Shown here in pieces: positions 14,120 to 21,349 of a DNA stretch of 27,085 bases; the stretch's first letter is position 1; every line of letters starts with the position of its first letter. The notes under the pieces were generated by a model. It searched no databases. It saw only the letters and a program-made list of their open reading frames with translations, and was not told the DNA's origin. Origin of the DNA: Bacillota bacterium (GTDB lineage: Bacteria; Bacillota; Clostridia; Oscillospirales; Acutalibacteraceae); NCBI GenBank assembly GCA_023412845.1, contig JAEZRH010000130.1, forward strand, positions 1 through 27,085. The letters are read 5' to 3'. Position numbers and translations under genes: made by a program.

Positions 14120-14989
14120 ATGGCTGAAGTTATTGGAGTAAGGTTCAAAAACGTGGGCAAGGTCTACTATTTTGACCCGGATGGGAATGTTCTCAAAAAA
14201 GGCGATAAAGTCATCGTCGAGACGGCCCGGGGCGTGGAGTGCGGCGAGATTGCGATGGAAAACCGCCAGATCGGCAACGAGGAGCTGGTGCAGCCGCTGC
14301 GCAAGCTGATCCGTGTCGCGACGGAGGACGACCTTAAAAAAGTCGAGGAAAACCGTAAGAAGGAAAAGAGCGCGTTCCAGGTCTGCCTGCGCAAGATCAC
14401 GGACCACAAGCTGGAGATGAAGCTTGTGGACGTGGAATATACGTTCGACAATTCGAAGATCCTGTTCTATTTCACCGCCGACGGGCGCGTTGATTTCCGT
14501 GAGCTAGTCAAGGACCTGGCTTCGGTTTTCCGCACGAGGATCGAATTGCGGCAGATCGGCGTACGCGACGAGGCGAAAATGCTCGGAGGCATCGGCATCT
14601 GCGGCAGGCCGTTCTGCTGCGCCACGTTTCTCGGCGGCTTTCAGCCCGTCTCCATCAAAATGGCGAAGGAGCAGGGCCTTTCGCTCAACCCCGTCAAAAT
14701 TTCCGGCATCTGCGGGCGCCTGATGTGCTGCCTGAAATACGAGCAGGAAAGCTACCAGGAGCTGCTGCGCGTCGAGCCGGGCATCAATTCCATCGTCATG
14801 ACGCCGAAGGGCCGGGGAATGGTCACCGACCATAACCTTCTGACAGGCAGCGTCACCGTCCGTGTCGATTCCGCGCCGGACGCCGCGCCTCTGGTGTTCA
14901 AGGCCAAAGAGGTACGCGTGCTGAAAGGCTCGCGCTCCGGTGTTACGCAGGCGGAGCTTGAACAGCTCAAAGATCTGGAAGGGGAATAA
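14120..14989 (+). CDS. ricT: RicT (YaaT): PSP1-domain, cysteine-rich component of the Y-complex
   Basis: A 289-residue protein opening with MAEVIGVRFKNVGKVYYFDP. The PSP1 C-terminal region includes FQVCLRKITDHKLEMKLVD and LVKDLASVFRTRIELRQIGVRDEAK. The Cys-rich core GGIGICGRPFCC and SGICGRLMCCLKYEQESY (about residues 155-215) is diagnostic. In B. subtilis RicT with RicA and RicF forms an Fe-S-bearing complex that assists RNase Y-dependent mRNA maturation and affects sporulation and biofilm. The ATG at 14120 follows GGGAGGGG. It is the last gene of the unit and is followed by a strong terminator; the next B. subtilis gene, yabA, is absent here. Confidence 0.95.
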   Translation: MAEVIGVRFKNVGKVYYFDPDGNVLKKGDKVIVETARGVECGEIAMENRQIGNEELVQPLRKLIRVATEDDLKKVEENRKKEKSAFQVCLRKITDHKLEMKLVDVEYTFDNSKILFYFTADGRVDFRELVKDLASVFRTRIELRQIGVRDEAKMLGGIGICGRPFCCATFLGGFQPVSIKMAKEQGLSLNPVKISGICGRLMCCLKYEQESYQELLRVEPGINSIVMTPKGRGMVTDHNLLTGSVTVRVDSAPDAAPLVFKAKEVRVLKGSRSGVTQAELEQLKDLEGE

Positions 14990-14997
14990 AAATCAAA

Positions 14998-15037
14998 AAG
15001 GCGCACGGGACGGAAGTCCTGTGCGCCTTCTCTTTTG
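14998..15037. terminator. Bidirectional terminator between ricT and the cupin gene
   Basis: Arms 14998-15011 and 15016-15029 form a 14-bp stem with a GGAA loop and one G-T pair. On the plus strand TCTCTTTTG follows. On the minus strand the stem is followed by TTTTTGATTTTT, so it can end both ricT and the convergent phosphorylase-cupin transcript. Confidence 0.88.
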
Positions 15038-15039
15038 TT

Positions 15040-15082
15040 CCGCGCCGCGGGCGCGGGCCCGATTCCTGCGTCCGCGGCGCGG
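15040..15082. repeat. GC-rich inverted repeat beside the bidirectional terminator
   Basis: CCGCGCCGCGG (15040-15050) and CCGCGGCGCGG (15072-15082) are perfect 11-bp inverted arms separated by 21 nt. It has no T-tract of its own and precedes the terminator on the minus strand; it may support 3'-end stability. Confidence 0.6.
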
Positions 15083-15101
15083 AGAGGGTAAGGGGGAAAA
15101 T

Positions 15102-15542
15102 TCAACGCGACGAGCAGACCGGGGGCACCATATCCGGGCACAGCGAGAGCAGCAATTCCCGCTGTGCCGTCGTCAGGGCCGCTTCCGGTGAATTTGCGTC
15201 GCAGGTGCTGTCATTTTCAACGATCAGTATGCAGGAGCCGGGGGACAGCGTATGGGAATGCCATGTCCCCTTCTTAATGTTGTAAACGGTGAGCGGAAGC
15301 ATCGGCTGTGCGTAGATTTCGCCGGGCGCTTCTGAGCCGTCCGCAAGGAAAAGCGTGCAGCTGCCCTGCGCGAGAAAAAAGAGTTCATCGCTTTGAGTAT
15401 GCTTCTGAAATTTATAGATGTTTTTTGGCAGCAGTTCGTCGCAGTAGCACAGCCGCGCCACGCGCCAGCTTTCGAAGCGGATCAGAGGGGAGTAGCCTTC
15501 GCCCTGTGTGTTTTGAATTTCCAGCAGATTGACCGGAATCAT
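15102..15542 (-). CDS. Small cupin-fold protein coupled to the glycoside phosphorylase
   Basis: A 146-residue protein. The middle has the cupin pattern: KHTQSDELFFLAQGSCTLFL (about 47-66), then YNIKKGTWHSHTLSPGSCILIVEN (about 87-110). His in KHTQSDE and in WHSHTL could hold a metal, though the full two-motif metal set is not clear. The ATG at 15542 overlaps the phosphorylase stop by 4 nt (ATGA), which implies coupled translation and a linked function. Proteins of this shape occur next to carbohydrate-active enzymes in clostridia, as I recall, but I know of no assigned activity. A sugar epimerase or mutarotase-like role, or a binding role, is possible. Function remains unknown. Confidence 0.85.
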   Translation of the reverse strand: MIPVNLLEIQNTQGEGYSPLIRFESWRVARLCYCDELLPKNIYKFQKHTQSDELFFLAQGSCTLFLADGSEAPGEIYAQPMLPLTVYNIKKGTWHSHTLSPGSCILIVENDSTCDANSPEAALTTAQRELLLSLCPDMVPPVCSSR

Positions 15543-18229
15543 ACGGAACGCCTCTTTCCCAATAAAATTTCAACGGTATGGATTTTGCCGGAGTCGAGTG
15601 ATTTGAGCTTTTCTATGCCGATTCGGGGGCTGCCCAGCGTCCGGCCGTCAAGGCTGGCCGATTGTACGGCGTATTCGCCGGGTTCGAGCTTTTCCGGGTT
15701 CCGGAAAACCGTGCGGAAGCGCTTCCCGGCAAAGATCAGTTCGCAGGCGGCGGTGCCGTCCGAACCGAACTGTTCCGCGGTGAGCTTCGGGTCGAACGTG
15801 AGGTCGCCCCATTCGCCCCGGATGCCGAACGCCTGTGTCGTCAGGGTCAGAATCAGCCAGCTTGCCGCCCCGGTCAGGTAGGGGTACATGCCCCGACCGC
15901 GGGGGTTGAAATATTCCGGGATGCCGGGGTAAACACGGCTTTTTGCGATGGCCATGCTCTGCCTGCACAATGCTTTCAGCGCGCGGTATCCTTCGCGCGC
16001 AAAGCCTCTTTGATACAGCGCGTAGGCGAACATCACAGCCATATGGCTGAAGACGGCACCGTTCTCCTTGTGGCCGAACGCAAAGCCGAACTGGCGGCCG
16101 AGGTCTGTTTTCAGCTCGTGAAAATCCGTGTTCAGGCGGTAGCCGCCGTTCGGCGCGTCGAACAGATATTTTTGCGCCGAGCGCACGAGCTCTTTTGTCA
16201 GAGGCCCGTCCGCCACGCCGGACATGATGGCGAACACCTGTCCCGTGAGTGTCATGCGCACGCCGCGCTCCGTTTCGCCCTCCACGGGATTGCCGCCGTT
16301 GTCGTAATATCCGTTCAGCCAGACGTATCCCTCGCGGGAAGAAACGCGTTCCTGCCGGACGATCTTCTCTGCAAGACGCGCCGCTTTCCGCCGAAGGACG
16401 GCGGCGAGCCATGAAGGGCTGAAAGCGGTTTTCCGGCCGGAGACGCCGTGCGCACAGCTTTCGCAGAACGCGTCCAGCCGCTTTTGCATCTCCTGCGGAG
16501 AGAAATCGTCCTCTTCCAGCAGGATGGCTGCCTCTTCCGCGAGGAAAACGGGGGCGCAGCCGTTTTTTTCCTCCAGCTTTTTCAGCAGTTCCGCAAGGGC
16601 CTTGAGGTTGCCACAGTACATGGAGGAGAATGCGACGCTTTCTCCGCGTTCCGCGGCCATGTCGAGCGCGTCGTTCCAGTCGGCGTTGTGCAGGCGCAGC
16701 ATGCCGTGTTCCCCCACGTCGAGGTATGCGGCCAGGGTTTCGATCAGCAGATGCTCGAGAACGGTCCCGCGGTACACGCCGCCGCTCCGGTCGGTCAGGG
16801 CCGTGCCGCGGGTTTCGTCATATTCAGGGTCGATTCGCTGGCAGCGGTACAGCCGCGCGTCGCGGAAATAGGTCTGCTCCTTCAGAAGGAAATCAAAGTC
16901 GCCGCTCTGCTCCAGGTAGAAGGCAACCGTATTCGTCGGCCAGGCCGCGTGGTCCATCCAGACGCGCACGATCTTGTCGCGGTCGGCAAGAAAACTGGTC
17001 CCGTCCGAACCTATGATGGTGGCGTTCGTGCCGTCGAAGCGGATGCCGGCGCAGCTGCCGTAGAGGATTCCTCGCGCTTTTTCCGGCTCCGTCATCAGCA
17101 GGGCGATGCAGTCCTGCCAGAGGTCGCGCCAGCCGCGCCCTCCCCGGCCGTAATCGTGGTACGGCAGGAACGAGCATCCGCAGATCCTGCGCAGGATCGG
17201 TTCGCAGCCGACCCAGTTCATCCACCGGTCAAAATCCTCGGAAGCGGTGTGAAAACGGATGGTGAGCTTTTTTTCCCATGCTTCCCGGTTCTTCCGGAAA
17301 AACGAGTCGAACCTTTCTTCCGTAAGGTACTTCTGCACGACGCCGTCCGGATTGATGCACAGCGCCAGTATGTACGCGGCCCGCTCGCCGGGCTGCAGCG
17401 TGACGTCGGGGAAGCGCAGGCCGCCCATGCTTTCCCAGCCGTTCAGCACGGCACTGGCCCGCTCCGTGGGCGGCAGGTTTTCCGTGACGGCCTGCGGCCA
17501 GTCCAGCGCGCCGCTTTCCCCGGTGAAGCGCTCCACGTCGGGGAAGAAGCCGATCGGCGGCCCGCCCTGCGCGTCGGCGCCGAAAACGGCGTACGATGTA
17601 TGGTTGACCGAGTGACCTCGCTCGTCGAAAAGCAGCGTCGGCATGACGCAGACCCCGTACGGGAGCGTTTCCGTGCGGTTCAGCAGCGAGGTCACGTGCC
17701 TGTGGCCGCGGATGTTTTCCGCCGATCTCGCGTAGATGGGTACGGCGGCCGTCGGAGTCAGCACAACGGGGTCATCCGAACAGTTTGTCAGTGCGACTTT
17801 CATCAGCTCCACCGTGTCGTCTTCGCTCGGAACGAACGAGGTGATCTCCGACCGTAGCCCCAGACGCCGGGTCTCCCGGATGACGCGGTGCCAAAGGAAC
17901 CCGGCCTCCACGCGGGACGTCTCGCGCCCCTCCGAACGGTCGGCGGCCTGCGCCGCACCCTCGCCGGACGCCGACCAGGCGCCCGCGCCATGCACATACG
18001 CCCAGAAATTTCTCGTGGCGCGCGACTCCGGAAGATCTTCCGCACAGGAAGGCGTCAGAAGAAAAGAATTCTGGCCCGTTTTTGCATCCCCGCCAAGCTG
18101 GGGGGTGATGCTTGAGATCATTCCGGCTTCGTTTACGAGGGGAAAATATAGGTATCGGCAGGATTCCGGATTTTCGAGTGAAAAGCTGCCAAGCGCGTCA
18201 AGGTATTGGAGCATGGGTTCCCGTGCCAT
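15539..18229 (-). CDS. GH94-type glycoside phosphorylase (beta-glucoside phosphorylase, substrate unknown)
   Basis: An upstream ATG at 18247 has no proper site, while AAGGAG precedes ATG 18229 by 8 nt, giving 896 residues starting MAREPMLQYLDALGSF. An N-terminal beta-sandwich (about 1-290), a linker and an (alpha/alpha)6 barrel (about 330-800) follow the GH94 plan. YHDYGRGGRGWRDLWQD lies at about 357-373, and LHNADWNDALD (about 512-522) holds the aspartate expected as general acid. YLTGAASWLILTLTTQAFGI near 800 is the conserved phosphate-side and C-terminal segment. GH94 enzymes cut beta-glucosides with phosphate to give alpha-glucose 1-phosphate. There is no signal peptide, so it acts in the cytoplasm on imported sugar. 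Its length is nearer to laminaribiose phosphorylases than to cellobiose phosphorylases (about 800) or sophorose-oligomer enzymes (about 1100), but this does not fix the substrate. It is divergent from lacI. Confidence 0.88.
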   Translation of the reverse strand: MAREPMLQYLDALGSFSLENPESCRYLYFPLVNEAGMISSITPQLGGDAKTGQNSFLLTPSCAEDLPESRATRNFWAYVHGAGAWSASGEGAAQAADRSEGRETSRVEAGFLWHRVIRETRRLGLRSEITSFVPSEDDTVELMKVALTNCSDDPVVLTPTAAVPIYARSAENIRGHRHVTSLLNRTETLPYGVCVMPTLLFDERGHSVNHTSYAVFGADAQGGPPIGFFPDVERFTGESGALDWPQAVTENLPPTERASAVLNGWESMGGLRFPDVTLQPGERAAYILALCINPDGVVQKYLTEERFDSFFRKNREAWEKKLTIRFHTASEDFDRWMNWVGCEPILRRICGCSFLPYHDYGRGGRGWRDLWQDCIALLMTEPEKARGILYGSCAGIRFDGTNATIIGSDGTSFLADRDKIVRVWMDHAAWPTNTVAFYLEQSGDFDFLLKEQTYFRDARLYRCQRIDPEYDETRGTALTDRSGGVYRGTVLEHLLIETLAAYLDVGEHGMLRLHNADWNDALDMAAERGESVAFSSMYCGNLKALAELLKKLEEKNGCAPVFLAEEAAILLEEDDFSPQEMQKRLDAFCESCAHGVSGRKTAFSPSWLAAVLRRKAARLAEKIVRQERVSSREGYVWLNGYYDNGGNPVEGETERGVRMTLTGQVFAIMSGVADGPLTKELVRSAQKYLFDAPNGGYRLNTDFHELKTDLGRQFGFAFGHKENGAVFSHMAVMFAYALYQRGFAREGYRALKALCRQSMAIAKSRVYPGIPEYFNPRGRGMYPYLTGAASWLILTLTTQAFGIRGEWGDLTFDPKLTAEQFGSDGTAACELIFAGKRFRTVFRNPEKLEPGEYAVQSASLDGRTLGSPRIGIEKLKSLDSGKIHTVEILLGKRRSV

Positions 18230-18258
18230 GGCAAATCTCCTTTCCAAATCGGGACTGT

Positions 18259-18280
18259 TTTATGAACACGTGTTTACAAA
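18259..18280. promoter_or_regulatory. LacI-type operator in front of the phosphorylase gene
   Basis: A 22-bp imperfect palindrome (9 of 11 pairs) centred on CACGTG at 18267-18272. On the minus strand it contains TTGTAAACACGTGTT, located just after the predicted start of the phosphorylase transcript. A closely similar sequence lies at 18431-18445 in front of lacI. Binding by the adjacent LacI protein is inferred. Confidence 0.65.
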
Positions 18281-18290
18281 TTTCCCTATC

Positions 18291-18319
18291 ACTATAGCTC
18301 AGTTGGGAGCAGGAATCAA
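18291..18319 (-). promoter_or_regulatory. Promoter of the phosphorylase-cupin operon
   Basis: On the minus strand TTGATT (complement of 18314-18319) and TATAGT (complement of 18291-18296) are 17 nt apart. Expected start near 18284, immediately followed by the operator at 18259-18280. Confidence 0.72.
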
Positions 18320-18400
18320 TATTATTTTGCATAATATATATAATAAATAAATAAATTCAATATTTTTAATAAGATTGTTCCAAAAAATCTTGATTCCTGC
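18309..18400. repeat. Inverted repeat holding the two divergent -35 regions, with AT-rich centre
   Basis: GCAGGAATCAA (18309-18319) and TTGATTCCTGC (18390-18400) are perfect 11-bp inverted arms; each includes the -35 box of one of the divergent promoters. The 70 nt between them are very AT-rich with runs of T and A and a smaller hairpin, ATATTAT/ATAATAT. This could provide UP-element contacts for both promoters. A short mobile element with terminal repeats was considered and is less likely. Confidence 0.6.
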
Positions 18401-18418
18401 CGCAAACAATGCTATATT
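18390..18418 (+). promoter_or_regulatory. Promoter of lacI
   Basis: TTGATT (18390-18395) and TATATT (18413-18418) with a 17-nt spacer, the same -35 and the same spacing as the divergent phosphorylase promoter. Start expected near 18425. Confidence 0.72.
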
Positions 18419-18430
18419 AGCAATAGAGAA

Positions 18431-18452
18431 TTGTAAAAGCGTGTTAACTAAA
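18431..18452. promoter_or_regulatory. LacI-type operator in front of lacI (autoregulation)
   Basis: TTGTAAAAGCGTGTT (18431-18445) matches the phosphorylase operator at 13 of 15 positions in the same orientation relative to its promoter and at almost the same distance from the -10 box. Its own symmetry is weaker, which suggests lower affinity. Confidence 0.55.
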
Positions 18453-18466
18453 AGAGGGGAAAAACC

Positions 18467-19504
18467 ATAAACAGCAGAGAAATCGCCAAGCTGGCGGGCG
18501 TTTCGCGCAGCACGGTCTCCCGCGTCGTGAACAACTACAGCAACGTGCCGGAAGAAACGAGAAAGCACGTGATGGAAGTCGTGGAAAAATACCATTATGT
18601 GCCCCACGCTTCCGCAAGGATACTGGCCGGCGGCCACAGCAGGATCATCGGCCTGTTTATGGTCGACATGAAGCGGGGCACCGAAGGCCGCAAGCTTTCC
18701 ATGAGTTCCTACTTTCTGCCGTTCCTCAGCGGCGTGATCGACGCCGCCAACCGCAAGGGCTACCAGGTGCTTGTTTCGTCAGTCGGCAGCCCCGCCGGCT
18801 ACCGGAGCGTGGAGGAAGTCTTCCGCAACAAAACGATTTCGGGAGGAATCTTCATCGGCCAGCAGGGCGATAAAGAGATCGAACGCATCAACGCCGAGGG
18901 CCATAAAACGGTGATGATCGACCGCGCCTGGGACGAGACAAAGCGCAGCCCGAACGGGATCATCATTAATCCGGATAACTTTGCCGGCGCCTACGAGGCG
19001 ACGCGTTACCTTGCGGAACTGGGACACGCGCGCATTGCCCACGTTACGGGGTATGCCGGCCAGTTTGCGACGAGCGAGCGGTTCGACGGCTACAAAAAGG
19101 CCCTTTCCGACAGCGGGCTTGTTTATGACCCGGCTCTTGTGGCGAAAGGGGATTTCATGAATGACAGCGGCTACACCGCCACACGCAGGCTCCTCCAGGG
19201 CGAAGAGCGCCCCACCGCCGTATTTTACGCCAACGACAGCATGGCGCTGGGCGGCATGAAGGCGATTAAGGAGGCCGGCCTTTCCATTCCCGGAGATATT
19301 TCCGTCGTGGGGTTCGACGACATCGAAGCGGCGGCAAACGCCCGTCCGCCTTTGACCACGGTCCGCCAGCCGATGCAGGAGATGTCGGCCAGCGCCGCGG
19401 ATACGCTGATTTCGTTCATTGAGGACGGAAGCAACTACTTTGCCCACTATGTCATGCCGGTGCAGCTGATACGCAGAGAGTCCTGCGGCCGGCCGGGAGG
19501 CTGA
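18467..19504 (+). CDS. LacI/GalR-family transcriptional regulator, apparent ATA start
   Basis: The DNA-binding helix-turn-helix REIAKLAGVSRSTVSRVVNN is encoded from 18476. The first ATG/GTG/TTG in this frame is GTG 18527, inside that helix region, and upstream the frame closes at TAA 18449-18451. The only sensible start is ATA at 18467, 6 nt after AGAGGGGA, giving 345 residues starting (M)NSREIAKLAGVS. The hinge YVPHASARIL follows at about 45-55, then the periplasmic-binding-protein-like effector domain (about 60-340) with IIGLFMVDMK, GHARIAHVTGYAG, ERFDGYKKAL, PTAVFYANDSMALGGMKAI and ISVVGFDDIEAAA. It probably represses the divergent phosphorylase-cupin operon and itself and is released by a sugar. 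The effector is unknown. The kinase gene follows 15 nt later, so both may share a transcript. Confidence 0.93.
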   Translation: MNSREIAKLAGVSRSTVSRVVNNYSNVPEETRKHVMEVVEKYHYVPHASARILAGGHSRIIGLFMVDMKRGTEGRKLSMSSYFLPFLSGVIDAANRKGYQVLVSSVGSPAGYRSVEEVFRNKTISGGIFIGQQGDKEIERINAEGHKTVMIDRAWDETKRSPNGIIINPDNFAGAYEATRYLAELGHARIAHVTGYAGQFATSERFDGYKKALSDSGLVYDPALVAKGDFMNDSGYTATRRLLQGEERPTAVFYANDSMALGGMKAIKEAGLSIPGDISVVGFDDIEAAANARPPLTTVRQPMQEMSASAADTLISFIEDGSNYFAHYVMPVQLIRRESCGRPGG

Positions 19505-19519
19505 GAAGGGGGAGAGCGC

Positions 19520-21349
19520 ATGGCGAGGGTCGCGCCGCTGAAATCGGTTTTTCAGAAGTACCGGCAGGCGAACATCAAGACCAAAATCAACGTCTACTAT
19601 CTCTCCGTCATGATGGTTTCCATCCTCGCAGTCCTTCTGGTTTTCAACAGCATGAGTTCCTCCTATCTGGAGCAGAAGGTCAAGGTCAGCGCGCAGCAGA
19701 CCTCGCAGGCGCTGGAGCAGAACATCAGCAACGCCGCGCAGAACGTCTCCCAGTGCTCCGACTATATTTATTTTGACGATTCCATCCAGACGGCGTTGCG
19801 CCGGTCGCGCGGAAGCGGCATAGACCCCGCCATCCAGAGCACCATCAACAAGCGCCTGATGGATATGATCCTGCTCAACAGCTACATATCTTCCGTTTAT
19901 CTGTTTGACAACTACAATAACGTCTATGGGACCAGCAAGCAGAACCTGGCGCCCGTCGTGAATGAAAACGTCAGCCGCGCGCCTTGGTATTCCGCGGTGG
20001 AAAGCTCGCGCGGCAGCCCCGTATGGGTAGCGGACGACGGCAGCGTTGTGCGGAAGCCCGACACCGATCTGCCGGTCTCGCTGGTGCGCGTCATCTATGA
20101 CGTGGACACTTACAGGCAGGCCGGCATTCTGATGATTAACCTGAACCGGGATTTCCTGCACGATATTCTGCAGAAGCTCAACAGCCAGGACGGCTCCCAG
20201 TTCTTCCTCATAGACGACAAGGGCCGTTACATCACCGAGTCGGCGGACTGCCGCAGAAAAGAGACGGCAAGTTTCATCTCCCTTTCCGCCCGGCAGGCGG
20301 ACGGCTGCCAGACCGGCAGGCTGAGCGGCGGCAAGGTCGTTTTCAGTTCGACAAAGTCGAAGACCCTGAACTGGCGCATCATCGGCATTCTCCCTTTGAA
20401 GGAAGTGTTCGGCCGGGCGGAAGGCACCGGCACCATGATGCTGGTCGTGATTTTGCTTGACGTGGTGCTGTTCCTGCTGGGACAGAACTACCTTGCCAAC
20501 CTTGTGGCAAAGCCGCTTGTTAAAATGGGCGGGTACATGAAAGGCGTGCAGAGCGGCTGCTTCGGGCCGATGCCCGTCGAATCGGATCGGGACGACGAGA
20601 TCATCCGGCTGAAAAAAGTCTTCAATATCATGGTGGAACGCATCCAGAACCTGCTGCTTGCCGAGAAGGAGGAACAGACCCGCCTGCGCCTGAGCGAGCT
20701 GAATATGCTGCGGGCACAGATCAATCCGCATTTTCTGTACAACACGCTTGACGCGGTCAGCGCCCTCACGCTGACGAACGACTGCTCCGGGGCATACACC
20801 CTGACAAGGGCGCTTGAGAATTTCTATCGCATCAGCCTCAGCAGCGGGAAAGACGTCATCACCGTCGGCGACGAGATCCGATGCATCAAAGATTATGTGA
20901 CCATTATGAACATCCGCTACAATGGAACGTTCAGCGTCCGCTACCAGGTCGGCGAGGAGATCATGGACTGCCGCATCCTCAAGCTGATCCTTCAGCCGTT
21001 TGTTGAGAATGCGATTCTCCATGGCGTCCACAACAAACACGGCGAAGGGGAGATCACCCTGAGCGGTGCTCTGCAGGAGGAAATGCTGGAATTTCGCGTG
21101 GAGGACAACGGCGCGGGGATCCCCGCCGGACGTCTGGCTGAAATCATGAAGCGGACGGAGACGGCGGCAACAAAGGGTTCGTTCGGCATCCGCAGTTCCG
21201 TCACCAGAATCTCGCTGTTTTACGGGGTGGACTCCCCTGTCTCCATCAGCAGCGAAGAGGGCAGGGGCACGGCCGTGACCGTTAAAGTGCCGATGATCGG
21301 CAGGGAGGAGAGCTATGGAACAAATCAGAGTGGCGCTTGTGGACGATGA
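19520..21349 (+). CDS. YesM-type sensor histidine kinase
   Basis: A 609-residue membrane kinase. A first helix (about 27-45), an extracellular sensor region of Cache type (about 50-290), a second helix (about 300-320, MMLVVILLDVVLFLLG) and a HAMP-like segment precede the His_kinase domain, where LRAQINPHFLYNTLDAV holds the phosphorylated His at about residue 404. The ATPase domain has LQPFVENAILHG (N box) and VEDNGAGIPAG (G1 box), and a late GSFGIRSSV. This family senses sugars or binding proteins outside the cell and phosphorylates a YesN-type regulator, encoded next. The ATG follows GGGGGAGA. Its 3' end overlaps the regulator gene by 35 nt, so expression is coupled. Ligand unknown. Confidence 0.95.
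   Translation: MARVAPLKSVFQKYRQANIKTKINVYYLSVMMVSILAVLLVFNSMSSSYLEQKVKVSAQQTSQALEQNISNAAQNVSQCSDYIYFDDSIQTALRRSRGSGIDPAIQSTINKRLMDMILLNSYISSVYLFDNYNNVYGTSKQNLAPVVNENVSRAPWYSAVESSRGSPVWVADDGSVVRKPDTDLPVSLVRVIYDVDTYRQAGILMINLNRDFLHDILQKLNSQDGSQFFLIDDKGRYITESADCRRKETASFISLSARQADGCQTGRLSGGKVVFSSTKSKTLNWRIIGILPLKEVFGRAEGTGTMMLVVILLDVVLFLLGQNYLANLVAKPLVKMGGYMKGVQSGCFGPMPVESDRDDEIIRLKKVFNIMVERIQNLLLAEKEEQTRLRLSELNMLRAQINPHFLYNTLDAVSALTLTNDCSGAYTLTRALENFYRISLSSGKDVITVGDEIRCIKDYVTIMNIRYNGTFSVRYQVGEEIMDCRILKLILQPFVENAILHGVHNKHGEGEITLSGALQEEMLEFRVEDNGAGIPAGRLAEIMKRTETAATKGSFGIRSSVTRISLFYGVDSPVSISSEEGRGTAVTVKVPMIGREESYGTNQSGACGR

Noticed and set aside
16448..17857. A 469-codon plus-strand frame inside the phosphorylase gene
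   Set aside because: Antisense shadow of the GH94 gene with no ribosome binding site or domain.
18293..18311. TATAGCTCAGTTGGGAGCA, resembling a tRNA D-arm and suggesting a tRNA remnant or attachment site
   Set aside because: No acceptor, anticodon or T-arm follows, and the same bases read on the other strand form the -10 box and spacer of a good promoter that mirrors the lacI promoter.
18309..18400. A short mobile element with 11-bp terminal inverted repeats and AT-rich core
   Set aside because: No target duplication is visible and each arm contains a correctly spaced -35 box, so a divergent promoter region explains it better; not fully excluded.
18779..21040. A 753-codon minus-strand open frame over lacI and the kinase
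   Set aside because: Antisense shadow of two clear genes; no ribosome binding site or domain pattern.
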